A stretch of 64,000 bases of DNA from Ruminococcus flavefaciens ND2009. Lineage in GTDB: Bacteria; Bacillota; Clostridia; Oscillospirales; Ruminococcaceae. The notes under the pieces were generated by a model. It was not told the origin of the DNA and made no database searches. It worked only from the letters and a program-made list of their open reading frames with translations. The translations under genes and the position numbers were made by a program. Each line of letters begins with the position of its first letter. Position 1 is the first letter of the stretch. Below are positions 17,072 to 25,689 of the stretch, piece after piece. Location: assembly GCF_000621785.1 (NCBI RefSeq), contig NZ_JHXI01000017.1, positions 31,128 to 95,127 of the forward strand. Reading direction: 5' to 3'.

Positions 17072-17263
17072 TTACGCAGTCTCCCCACGCAGATACCTGA
17101 GGAACAAGTCCTTGTTGATGAGATATTTCTTGCCTGCCATGATGTGCGGCACCTGATCGTTTATGCACATCTGACGCACACGGTACTCTGTCAGCCCCTC
17201 CACAAGAGCCGCCGCCTCCTTTATGGTCAGCATAACTATTCTTTCCTCGTTGTTTTCACCCAT
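17072..17263 (-). CDS. Excisionase-like HTH protein of element 2
   Basis: A 63-residue helix-turn-helix protein whose sequence from MLTIKEAA to RYLRGETA differs from that of element 1 at only a couple of positions. It is the probable directionality factor for the adjacent integrase. AAAGGAG precedes the ATG with normal spacing. Such strong identity between neighbours suggests recent common origin and possible cross-excision. Confidence 0.85.
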   Translation of the reverse strand: MGENNEERIVMLTIKEAAALVEGLTEYRVRQMCINDQVPHIMAGKKYLINKDLFLRYLRGETA

Positions 17264-17384
17264 TCTATTCTCCTTTCGCCGAACGTCAGTTGTTCTTACG
17301 AATGAATACTGCGGTCATTTTTATCACTCCCTTCAAAGGTCAAATGGGCACGGCGACAACCGTACCCATGCCATTAAAATAATG

Positions 17385-17663
17385 CTATTTCAGGTTCTCG
17401 CTCCTGCCGAACATCACGTCTATAATAAGTTCGGCGCAGTCGCGGAAGCCTTGTATGTAGCTCTCCGCTACCATTGTCTCGGACAGCATTCCCTGCATAT
17501 CCGTTATTTCGTTCAGCAATTTTTTATCGTCAGCCGACAGACGTTTCTCCAGTGTGTCGCACATCTCAAGCAGCTCCAGACTTCCCTTTGCGTAGTCGGA
17601 ATCCTGTCTCACGTCGTGCTGACACGGTATGACGTTTCCATAATACAGATCCTGCAACTTCAT
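17385..17663 (-). CDS. DUF6809-like small protein, element 2
   Basis: A 92-residue paralog of 5488-5766, over 85 percent identical by eye. It keeps the MKLQDLYYGN opening and the SYIQGFRDCAELIID end, and start codon and AGGAGG occupy the same places. Function unknown. Even the upstream non-coding sequence is conserved (the readable frame continues into similar codons), so the conserved block includes regulatory DNA. Confidence 0.7.
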   Translation of the reverse strand: MKLQDLYYGNVIPCQHDVRQDSDYAKGSLELLEMCDTLEKRLSADDKKLLNEITDMQGMLSETMVAESYIQGFRDCAELIIDVMFGRSENLK

Positions 17664-17781
17664 CACCGCGGTCACCTCCTGACTAACAATCATACCACAG
17701 CTCTCAGACGAAATCCATTCACCAGACTGGACGAATGTCGGCTGTTGATACCGAGCAGAAGCACTACACAACAATCAGCTT

Positions 17782-18255
17782 TTATTCTTCCTCACTGCGC
17801 TGATATCTGACAGCACTCTCGAAGTTTATGATACCGTTGATACGCCGCACCTCGTCTGTGACCATTTCGCGAAGTTTGAAAAGTGTGCTTTTTTCGATAT
17901 CATTTATCGCCGCGAGCATATGTGTCTGCGCACCGACTTCAACAGCGAGCTTGAATATCGCACGGGACAACCTTTGCTCAGTTCCCATGATATATCCTTC
18001 AACGATATGCGCTATCTGAGGCGCAAGGTACTCGATAAGCTCAGGCTTGTTCTGCATAAGGTGCGCGCAGTAGAAGCGGATAGCCTTCTCCATAAACTCA
18101 GTTTTTGTACTGCAATTATCCGACTTGTAGAGACTTTCAACCGTTTTCATCGTCTCGGGATAAATGTAAAGCGGAAATCGTATTTTCGTAGCATAGACTC
18201 CTTCATAATTTGCCGAAGTATCGGCGTTCTTCTTGCTTTTTTCATTTTTTGACAT
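17782..18255 (-). CDS. Putative ribbon-helix-helix-like accessory protein
   Basis: A 157-residue protein. After a Lys/Asn-rich start (MSKNEKSKKN) comes a segment, KIRFPLYIYPETMKTVESLY then TKTEFMEKAIRFY, that fits a beta strand plus two helices of ribbon-helix-helix type. The rest is helical with no further motif. AGGAGG is placed for ATG 18255, not for the open frame upstream. It is encoded just downstream of the DUF927-type ATPase gene, so it may be a partition, copy-control or origin-binding partner. I do not recognise a named family. Confidence 0.55.
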   Translation of the reverse strand: MSKNEKSKKNADTSANYEGVYATKIRFPLYIYPETMKTVESLYKSDNCSTKTEFMEKAIRFYCAHLMQNKPELIEYLAPQIAHIVEGYIMGTEQRLSRAIFKLAVEVGAQTHMLAAINDIEKSTLFKLREMVTDEVRRINGIINFESAVRYQRSEEE

Positions 18256-18399
18256 CAGCTTTTTCCTCCTGTTTTGATTTTGACTCCATTTGCTTATTCT
18301 CACAAACCGCGGAATATCGGCGGGCTTTGCCCGTCCGATGTGGAACGGCGGGCGCTTTGACGCCAGCCTTTATCCTGCAACCAAAAAATCTCAGCGATT

Positions 18400-20172
18400 T
18401 CAGCTGTTTTTGGCATCTTCCATATCAGGGAACATCTTCGACTTATCCAGCACGGCAACGCTCATTTGACGGTCATCGGTGACGCGGACCGTGGTCGTGT
18501 TGCGCTTACCTTTCACAACCATGATACCGTCATCGACCAGCTGTTGTATCAGACTGTTTTTGCCAATGGGGAAGCTCTCGCCCATTTCCTTCGACAGCTT
18601 CACAACCTCTGAGAACGCCGCATTCATGATGAGGTAGTAATAACTGTCGTCCTCGAAGCCGATGAAGCCTTTGCGGTTCATATCGCAATCGTTTCCGATG
18701 AAATTGACACTGCACCTGCCGCTGTCGAGCAGACTTTTCAGCTTGTCGCAGAACTGATAGGAGTAGTTTTCATTCTCGATAATGGAATTGTTTCTGACGG
18801 AACTTGTGACGATTATGTTTTTGAATGCGCTTTTATAATTCACCATGTCCTGCACACCTATTTCTTCTTTTGCATTCAGGAACGCAAGCAGGAAGTCGAA
18901 ACCTATCATCAAATGCGCGAGCGTATCAGGAACTCTTGTGTGGAAGTTATCGCACCTTGCAGACAGTTCCGCCGTCACTTCGGTGCGGTATTTTTTGAAT
19001 GTATCTGACAGTCCCTGTACGAACTTTTCATCATTGCAGAGATATGTTTCGCGCAGCCAGTCAACGTAGCTGTGCATTATCGCCGCAAGCACACCGTCTG
19101 CCGCGAGCTGCTGATACTCAGTCATCAATGCAAGATCTATGTCGTCAGATTTCATTTCGACAATGAAGTAGCGCGCGAGACCGCTCTGAGAAATCTCGGG
19201 AACGTACTCCGCAGTGACAAGACACATACCCGTCGGCGGACGCGACGGCTGCAATTCTATTTTACTGTTCAGCCTCGCACGACCAATACGGTCGCCGTAG
19301 AAACGCGCAAGATTTTGTGCAGTGCTTTTCATTTCCGAGTCGCCGTACAAACCATTGGGGTGCAGGTCATCGACGCAGGTCAGCACGTCCTTCAGCGAAT
19401 AGATGTTGCTGAGGATGCTGTTCGCTGTATCGTGGAACGACATCGGCAGGGTGCTGGCTGTGAAGTTTCCAAAGAACGAACACATCAGCGCAGCTGTGGT
19501 GGATTTGCGCGTACCTGTTTTACCAACAAGAGCAGTTATGAATTTCGGTTCACAGCTCGCCGCTTTCAGGAAGTGCTCCAGCGGAGACAGAAACGTTACC
19601 GCCAACAGCGGAAGTATAACTCTCTGCGGCAGCAGACCGTTTTCAAGCATTGCTGTGAGATAGAACAGCTTGTCCGAACTTGCACTTCCGCTCCAGTTAT
19701 ATGCGTTCAGCTTGCCTTGCAGCTCCACAGTGAACTGACTATCCGCAGACGGCATCAGGAACTCATAACGCTCACCGATCTGCCGCCAGCCTGTCTGACT
19801 GTACACAGTTCTGAACTCGACATCAGCTTTCGTACTCATTATCGCATGACGTATCTTGCCGAGCGTGTTGTTCGCAGGAGAGTACGAACCCAGCGAGCCC
19901 CACTTCTCGATGAGCCACTTCATGCTGCTCATCTCGTCTGCGGTGACAGTTACCATCGGCATTGTTGTCCCGTTGGAATGTACAGCTCCGATCTCAAATG
20001 CTTTGCGGCACTCACTTCCGTCGTCAAATGTTATCTCCGACTTTAGTACGGGAACGTAATCGCACAGCCTGACCATTGTGACCGTCCCCTTCCGTTCGAC
20101 CGTTTCGTAAAGGCAGCCGTCTTTGACACAGTACGGCTCGTTGTAAATGTTGTTGTCGTAGTTTTCGGTCAT
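18400..20172 (-). CDS. DUF927-type replication ATPase/helicase
   Basis: A 590-residue P-loop protein of the kind annotated DUF927/superfamily 3-like on integrative elements and satellites. Walker A is VGKTGTRKST (216-225) and Walker B is LTCVDDLHP (about 264-272). TGMCLVTAEYVPEISQSGLARYF in broken form carries a sensor and an arginine region, and the C-terminus (about 500-590) looks like a winged helix. It likely unwinds DNA for replication of element 2, doing the job the RepA-like ATPase does in element 1. AAAGGATG precedes the ATG. It is divergent from a 2-kb repeat-rich region that may be its origin. Confidence 0.82.
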   Translation of the reverse strand: MTENYDNNIYNEPYCVKDGCLYETVERKGTVTMVRLCDYVPVLKSEITFDDGSECRKAFEIGAVHSNGTTMPMVTVTADEMSSMKWLIEKWGSLGSYSPANNTLGKIRHAIMSTKADVEFRTVYSQTGWRQIGERYEFLMPSADSQFTVELQGKLNAYNWSGSASSDKLFYLTAMLENGLLPQRVILPLLAVTFLSPLEHFLKAASCEPKFITALVGKTGTRKSTTAALMCSFFGNFTASTLPMSFHDTANSILSNIYSLKDVLTCVDDLHPNGLYGDSEMKSTAQNLARFYGDRIGRARLNSKIELQPSRPPTGMCLVTAEYVPEISQSGLARYFIVEMKSDDIDLALMTEYQQLAADGVLAAIMHSYVDWLRETYLCNDEKFVQGLSDTFKKYRTEVTAELSARCDNFHTRVPDTLAHLMIGFDFLLAFLNAKEEIGVQDMVNYKSAFKNIIVTSSVRNNSIIENENYSYQFCDKLKSLLDSGRCSVNFIGNDCDMNRKGFIGFEDDSYYYLIMNAAFSEVVKLSKEMGESFPIGKNSLIQQLVDDGIMVVKGKRNTTTVRVTDDRQMSVAVLDKSKMFPDMEDAKNS

Positions 20173-20390
20173 CCTATCATCCTTTCTTTCAAACTTGCTT
20201 TATTTGCCCTCAAATTTGCCTTGAGAGCTCGTGTGGTGTAGTTATCCCTCCTTCCTCCGCAGGACGGCACAAACCGCGCACAAACGCGCGACACGGCGTC
20301 CTGCACATATTATTTTACTAACAAACTACCAAACACGGTCAAAGCACGTGATACAGAGCTTTTCCGGCGTTAGCAATTTACTATCGCAGA

Positions 20391-20640
20391 ACTAACAACT
20401 ACCGATTTTGCTATCGGCAGAAGTAAAGATATATCGGCGTTTAGACGCTCTTGGTAGCAAGTTAGCAATTGTTTTGTCTGGACCCTTGCGCAGTACCGTT
20501 CCTTTCATTCCGTCTTGCGTGACGAGAGAGAAGTAGTTCACAGCTCGATGCGCTAAGCCCCTCCAAGCCATTGCGGCGCACTTAACTGCTGTGTTATCAC
20601 TCCTGCGCAGGATATTTAATTTTCAAGATACTATGCCCTC
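20391..20640. repeat. Long direct repeat, copy 1
   Basis: About 250 bases, roughly 85 percent identical to 21128-21378 by eye. The best-conserved part is 20484-20611, which opens CCTTGCGCAG and closes CTGCGCAGG. These ends can pair as an outer stem, and an inner TGCGC/GCGCA pair (20549-20553 with 20576-20580) is also kept in both copies. Confidence 0.75.
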
Positions 20641-21866
20641 TAATTATAGAGAACTGGGAGAGGCGTTTTGATAACCCTTTCCGGCAAATTTTTCAGAAAA
20701 TTCTCCATTTCTGAAAATTGCCCTCTACTTATAAGGGAATGGGAAGGGCGTTTTGCACAGTCTTTTTGTAAAAGTTTGTACAACTGCACAAGCACCGTAT
20801 TATTTGTCCCTCTACTTATAGGGAACTGGGAGAGCCCTTTTGGCAACCATTTTCATAATAATTTCATATTATTTTGTAGAGATGCATAATTGCCGGTTTA
20901 TGAATGTTCCTATTTTTAACGCCTCATATAGTAGCCGTTGGGAAGGGCTGTTTTGAGCAACTTTTTTAAAAGTTCGTATGATTGCACAAGTTCGATCACT
21001 TATTTTGCTGCCGCTTTTGTGTCCTTCATATAGTAGCCGCTGAGAGAGGCTCTTTTGGGCCATGATTTTGAAACTTTGTAGGCTTGCACAGAATCATGTT
21101 TGCCGCTTCGTGTATTTTGCCAATCATAAAACTAACAACTATCAACTTTGCTATCAGTGAAAATCAAGATATATCGTCGCCTAAGCCCATTTGGTAGCAA
21201 GTTAGCAATTATTTTACAGGAGCCCTTGCGCAGTACCATTCCTTTCATTCCGCCTTGCGTGACGAGAGAGAAGTATTTCACAGCTCGATGCGCTAAGACT
21301 CTCCATGCTATTGCGGCGCACTTAACTGCTGTGTATCACTCCTGCGCAGGATATTCAGTTGTCAAGATTCTATGCCCCTCTACTTATAAAGAACTGGGAG
21401 AGGCATTTTGTAGCCCAGTTTTCAAAAACTTTGTGACTATGCACAAGCCGAGGCATATGGCAGCTGTTTATTTTGCCCTCTACTCATAAAGAACTGGAAG
21501 GACCCGATATGCTACCCTTTTCATATTATTTTGTAGAGATGCATAATTGACTGCTCATCAATGTTCTCATTTTTATCGCCTCCATATATAAGGGAATGGG
21601 AGAAGGTGTTTTTGAAGTCTGACTAAAAAAGTTTGGATAGCTGCACAAAACATGACAAATATGTGCCGATTATTTTGCCCCCTACTTATAGGGGAATGGG
21701 AGAGGCATTTCGATAACCTATTTCACACAACTTTCACTTTAATTTGTAGAGCTGCATAAAAACCGGTTGAATATAACTCGCGTTTTTATCGTCACCTTAT
21801 TGTCGCCGATGAGGAGGACGCCTTTCAATGCCCTCTACTTATAAAGAACTGGGAAAGCCGTTTTGC
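20636..21866. repeat. Array of about ten degenerate ~100-base repeats
   Basis: Core boxes resembling CCCTCTACTTATAAGGGAA and then TGGGAGAGGCNTTTTG begin near 20636, 20721, 20808, 20921, 21023, 21376, 21476, 21578, 21678 and 21831, mostly 85-113 bases apart. A second box like AGTTTGTANNNNTGCACAA follows about 40-50 bases later in most units. The units are too diverged and too long to be CRISPR. Confidence 0.7.
21128..21378. repeat. Long direct repeat, copy 2
   Basis: Second copy of the 20391 repeat. Its conserved block is 21224-21350, with the same outer and inner complementary pairs. Confidence 0.75.
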
Positions 21867-21899
21867 ACAGCTATTTTTCAAATCTTTGGATAAACGCAC

Positions 21900-21936
21900 A
21901 AAAAAAGCACCTGCAATTGTGTATGTTGCAGGTGCT
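21900..21936 (-). terminator. Minus-strand intrinsic terminator
   Basis: Stem AGCACCTGCAA (21906-21916) with TTGCAGGTGCT (21926-21936). The A-run at 21900-21906 is a U-tract on the minus strand. It implies a leftward transcript ending at the edge of the repeat array. Confidence 0.65.
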
Positions 21937-21966
21937 GCGCTAATAATTATTCTTTTTCGGCAGTGG

Positions 21967-21993
21967 CAGTTGTTGCAAAAAGCACAACAACTG
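21967..21993. repeat. Small palindrome of the AGTTGTTG type
   Basis: AGTTGTTG (21968-21975) with CAACAACT (21985-21992). Related hairpins occur at 32041, 32073, 32110, 42289 and 42589. Confidence 0.5.
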
Positions 21994-22052
21994 TCATTTA
22001 TCTTCTCCCACTCAAAGGAAGTGACAAGTTTTGAAAATATTACCTAAAAGCA

Positions 22053-22081
22053 TTGTAAATCCGATACAATTGTGTTATAAT
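22053..22081 (+). promoter_or_regulatory. Promoter of the helicase-NUDIX operon
   Basis: TTGTAA (22053-22058), 17-base spacer and TATAAT (22076-22081); GGAGGTG then lies just before ATG 22144. Confidence 0.65.
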
Positions 22082-22143
22082 ATTACAAATAACAACTGTT
22101 AAATCCAACCATAATTTATGCAACTATCCGGAGGTGTCCCCCT

Positions 22144-25100
22144 ATGCTCAGACCAGGACTATACGAACAAGTCATCAACAAAGACCTGTCAGGCGAGCTT
22201 GACGAGAGCCGTCAGCTTATCGACAAGCGAAATATCGACAAGGCCGAAGCTCCGCAGGTGCTGGCAGGGTATCTCTCCGAGGTCATCGAGAAGGGTCTTT
22301 CACGGCTTGCAGGTGATGATATCGAAGGTCAGCTGGGACTTGCCAACAGGATAGTATCGGCAGTTACCGAGCTTACGGGTGACGAGGAGTTCGATGGTCT
22401 GAGTGTTGACCAGCGTGCGGAACAGCTTCTCGCAGTTGCGAATATGCAGAACAATGCGGACACCATGAAGCGCCGCATTACCATGACACGCCCCGAAACT
22501 TCCCTCGCATCAAGCTCTCTGTTCACAGGCGCAGGTCACGAACCGCAGATGATGACCGAGCTGAAAAAGGAGATAGTCTCCGCCGACAGGATAGATATGC
22601 TTGTGTCCTTCATCAAGTGGAGCGGACTGGTGCTTATCATTGACGAATTGCAGGAGTTCACAGCTCGTGGCGGTCAGCTCCGAGTTATCACCACTTCCTA
22701 CATGGGTGCTACCGATGTCAAGGCAGTCGAAGAGTTGAGCAAACTGCCTCACACAGAAATCAAGGTCTCCTACGATACCGAACGCACAAGGCTTCATGCG
22801 AAGTCTTACGTTTTCTACCGTGACACGGGATTCACTACGGCTTATGTGGGCTCGTCGAATATGTCTAACGCCGCCATGACAAGCGGCCTTGAATGGAACC
22901 TGAAAATAACAGCCCACGACCAGCCCCACACTATCCGCAAGATAAATGCGACCTTTGAAAACTACTGGAACAGCACCGATTTTTCGCTGTATTCTCCCGA
23001 TGACCGTGTGCATCTGATGCAGGCTCTCAAAGCCGAGAAATATCACGGTGACAGCACTGACTACAGCTTTGATATCCGTCCATTTTCCTATCAGCAGGAG
23101 ATTCTTGACAAGCTGACTGCCGAGCGTGAGATACGTCATCACTGGAAGAACCTTGTTGTCGCCGCAACGGGTACGGGCAAAACTGTCATTTCCGCCTTCG
23201 ACTATAAGCGTTTCCGTCAGCAGAACGGACGTGCAAGACTTCTCTTTGTGGCACACAGAAAAGAGATTCTCAGGCAGAGTATAAAATGCTTCCGTGGAGT
23301 GCTTCACGATGCGAATTTCGGCAATCTCTGCGTTGGCGGCATCGTGCCTGAGAGCCTTGAAAACCTGTTCATTTCCATTGAGTCTTTCAACTCTCAGGCG
23401 CTTGACAGGATAACCTCCCCCGACTACTATGACTTCATCATCGTTGACGAGTTCCACCACGCCGCTGCGCCTACATATCAGCGCTTGCTTGAATACTACA
23501 AGCCGAAGATACTTCTCGGTCTGACGGCTACTCCCGAGCGTATGGACGGCAAGAGCATACTGCCGTATTTCGATGACCGTATCGCTGCGGAGATACGTCT
23601 GCCCGAAGCCATAGACAGGAAGCTTCTGTGTCCCTTCCACTACTTCGGAGTGTCCGACAACGTTGATCTGAATGACGTTAAATGGTCAAGAGGCGGATAT
23701 GATAAAACTGCCCTGTCGAAGCTGTATACCGGCTACGACCTGCGTGTGATGCTTATCCTGAAAGAGCTTAACAAATACGTTGCGGACATGGACAAGGTCA
23801 AAGGACTGGGCTTCTGCGTATCGAAGGAGCACGCAGAGTATATGGCTCAGCGTTTCAATCAGAACAATATCCCGTCCATTGCGCTGACCGCTGACAGCAA
23901 AAAGGACGAACGTGATTCGGCACAGCATAAGCTGGCAGAGGGCGAGATAAAGTTCATCTTCACCGTTGACCTGTACAACGAGGGCGTGGATATTCCCGAG
24001 GTCAACACGGTAATGTTCCTGCGTCCTACCGAAAGCCTGACTGTGTTCCTGCAACAGTTTGGACGTGGTCTGCGTCTCAGCGACGGCAAGGACTGCCTGA
24101 CGGTTCTGGATTTCATCGGTCAGGCACATATGAAGTATAATTTCGAGAGCAAGTTTGCGGCACTTCTCGGCAACACTCAGCGCAGTGTCAGGGACGAGAT
24201 AGAGAACGGCTTTCCCCTGCTGCCGAAGGGCTGTTATATCAAGCTGGAAAAGCAGGCGCAGAAGTACATTCTCGACAACATCAGGCAGGCTGTTGGCGAC
24301 AAGAGCGCTATTGTCAAGCGTCTTGCGAACTTCACAGAAGACAGCGGAAAGGCTCTTACTCTTACCAATTTCCTTGATTACTACAACCTTGATATCAGTG
24401 CGATTTACGGCACGAAAAACAGCTTTGCAAGGCTATGTGTGCAGGCTGAGGTAAGAGAGAATTTCACTGAAGAAATAGAGGAAGTTGTCACTAAGGCACT
24501 TCCCCGACTTTCATACATTGATTCACATCGCCTTATTGAACTTGTGATAGATTATCTGCCGAAGATAGGCAATTACAGCATCAATGATTTTGACGGCGTT
24601 CAGCAGAGAATGTGGCAGATGTTACAGTTCACCATTTGGCAGAAGTCCTATGAGGACTGCGGTTTCAGCGATCTGCTTGAGGGCTTCCGCAAGATAGCAA
24701 GGTCGACTGTGATGCTCAGTGAGATACTTGAGCTGATGTACTACAAGTACGACAAGATAGACTTCATCGACGAGCCTGTGCAGGTGGACTATGACTGTCC
24801 GCTGGATGTGCATTGCAGTTATACGAGAGATCAGATACTTGTGGCGCTGGACTTCATGAAGCCTGATACCGTCCGTGAAGGCGTGAAGTATCTGGAAAAT
24901 AAAAAGACCGACCTACTGTTCGTAACGCTCAACAAGTCGGACAAGGACTATTCGCCCACCACCATGTACAATGATTATTCCATCAACAGCGAGCTGTTCC
25001 ACTGGCAGAGCCAGAGCACAACAACTCCAGAAAGCAAGACAGGTCAGCGCTACATACATCATCGTGATATGGGTACAAGCGTGATGATATTCGTCCGTGA

Positions 25101-25260
25101 ATACAAGAGCAACAAACTGGGTGCTGCGCCGTATACTTTCCTCGGACTTGCGGACTATGTGAAGTCGGAGGGATCGAAGCCAATGAATGTTGTGTGGAAG
25201 CTCCGCAAGCCTATCCCTGCGAAGTATCTTAAAAAGACTAATCAGCTGACGGTGGGATGA
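22144..25260 (+). CDS. PLD nuclease-SF2 helicase-DUF3427 fusion protein
   Basis: A 1038-residue protein. An N-terminal helical part (1-110) is followed by a phospholipase D-like domain (about 120-280) with the HxK motif HAKSYVFYRD near residue 217 and a downstream VGSSNMSN. An SF2 helicase core comes next: Walker A ATGTGKT (about 339-346), VDEFHHA (about 434), GLTATPERMDG (about 460) and motif VI QQFGRGLRLSDG (about 636). A C-terminal DUF3427 domain fills about 700-1038. This fused PLD-helicase-DUF3427 design is widespread beside restriction and defence genes, so a DNA-degrading anti-phage role is likely but unproved. The next gene (NUDIX) starts one base after its stop. Confidence 0.9.
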   Translation: MLRPGLYEQVINKDLSGELDESRQLIDKRNIDKAEAPQVLAGYLSEVIEKGLSRLAGDDIEGQLGLANRIVSAVTELTGDEEFDGLSVDQRAEQLLAVANMQNNADTMKRRITMTRPETSLASSSLFTGAGHEPQMMTELKKEIVSADRIDMLVSFIKWSGLVLIIDELQEFTARGGQLRVITTSYMGATDVKAVEELSKLPHTEIKVSYDTERTRLHAKSYVFYRDTGFTTAYVGSSNMSNAAMTSGLEWNLKITAHDQPHTIRKINATFENYWNSTDFSLYSPDDRVHLMQALKAEKYHGDSTDYSFDIRPFSYQQEILDKLTAEREIRHHWKNLVVAATGTGKTVISAFDYKRFRQQNGRARLLFVAHRKEILRQSIKCFRGVLHDANFGNLCVGGIVPESLENLFISIESFNSQALDRITSPDYYDFIIVDEFHHAAAPTYQRLLEYYKPKILLGLTATPERMDGKSILPYFDDRIAAEIRLPEAIDRKLLCPFHYFGVSDNVDLNDVKWSRGGYDKTALSKLYTGYDLRVMLILKELNKYVADMDKVKGLGFCVSKEHAEYMAQRFNQNNIPSIALTADSKKDERDSAQHKLAEGEIKFIFTVDLYNEGVDIPEVNTVMFLRPTESLTVFLQQFGRGLRLSDGKDCLTVLDFIGQAHMKYNFESKFAALLGNTQRSVRDEIENGFPLLPKGCYIKLEKQAQKYILDNIRQAVGDKSAIVKRLANFTEDSGKALTLTNFLDYYNLDISAIYGTKNSFARLCVQAEVRENFTEEIEEVVTKALPRLSYIDSHRLIELVIDYLPKIGNYSINDFDGVQQRMWQMLQFTIWQKSYEDCGFSDLLEGFRKIARSTVMLSEILELMYYKYDKIDFIDEPVQVDYDCPLDVHCSYTRDQILVALDFMKPDTVREGVKYLENKKTDLLFVTLNKSDKDYSPTTMYNDYSINSELFHWQSQSTTTPESKTGQRYIHHRDMGTSVMIFVREYKSNKLGAAPYTFLGLADYVKSEGSKPMNVVWKLRKPIPAKYLKKTNQLTVG

Positions 25261-25261
25261 T

Positions 25262-25663
25262 ATGAAAACGATAAGAGTTGTGGCGGCTGTGATATGCGAC
25301 TCACTTCAAGCAAAGACACGCATTTTTGCAACCGCAAGAGGATACGGTGAGTTCAAAGGACTGTGGGAATTTCCCGGCGGTAAAATCGAACCCGGTGAAA
25401 CTCCACAGCAAGCCTTGATAAGAGAGATACGTGAAGAGCTTGCTACTGAAATAAAAGTGGGCAACCTTATTGACACGGTAGAATATGATTATCCCGCCTT
25501 TCATCTGTCGATGGACTGCTTCTGGTGTGAGGTGGTCAGCGGTGATTTGGTTCTGCTTGAAGCTCAGGAGGCACGGTGGCTTACCAAAGATGAGCTTGAT
25601 AGTGTGGAATGGCTGCCGGCGGATTTGGAGCTGGTGGAGAGTATACGAATAGTAATGATATAA
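25262..25663 (+). CDS. NUDIX hydrolase, MutT-like
   Basis: A 133-residue NUDIX protein with a complete box: GGKIEPGETPQQALIREI followed by REEL, matching GX5EX7REUXEEXGU. It resembles (d)CTP or 8-oxo-dGTP diphosphatases (MutT). It starts one base after the helicase stop, so the two are co-translated. Pairing of a NUDIX enzyme with a PLD-helicase-DUF3427 protein points to nucleotide or modified-nucleotide handling in the same system rather than housekeeping. Confidence 0.9.
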   Translation: MKTIRVVAAVICDSLQAKTRIFATARGYGEFKGLWEFPGGKIEPGETPQQALIREIREELATEIKVGNLIDTVEYDYPAFHLSMDCFWCEVVSGDLVLLEAQEARWLTKDELDSVEWLPADLELVESIRIVMI

Positions 25664-25689
25664 GAAGAAAATAATAATGGAGTGATTAT

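Larger units (their letters stand above)
20173..22143. other. 2-kb non-coding, repeat-built region of element 2
   Basis: No credible gene. From left to right it holds a first conserved 128-base block (20484-20611), five roughly 85-110 base repeats, a second copy of the block (21224-21350), five more repeats, a minus-strand terminator, a palindrome, and the promoter of the helicase operon. Its position upstream of the DUF927-type ATPase suggests a replication origin. The block may instead be a structured RNA. Confidence 0.6.

Noticed and set aside
20636..21866. Regularly spaced repeats as a CRISPR array
   Set aside because: Units are about 100 bases, diverged, with related rather than unique intervening sequence and no cas genes nearby.
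22510..23640. Long minus-strand open frame inside the DUF3427 helicase gene
   Set aside because: Shadow of a strongly coding helicase; no start signals and atypical composition.
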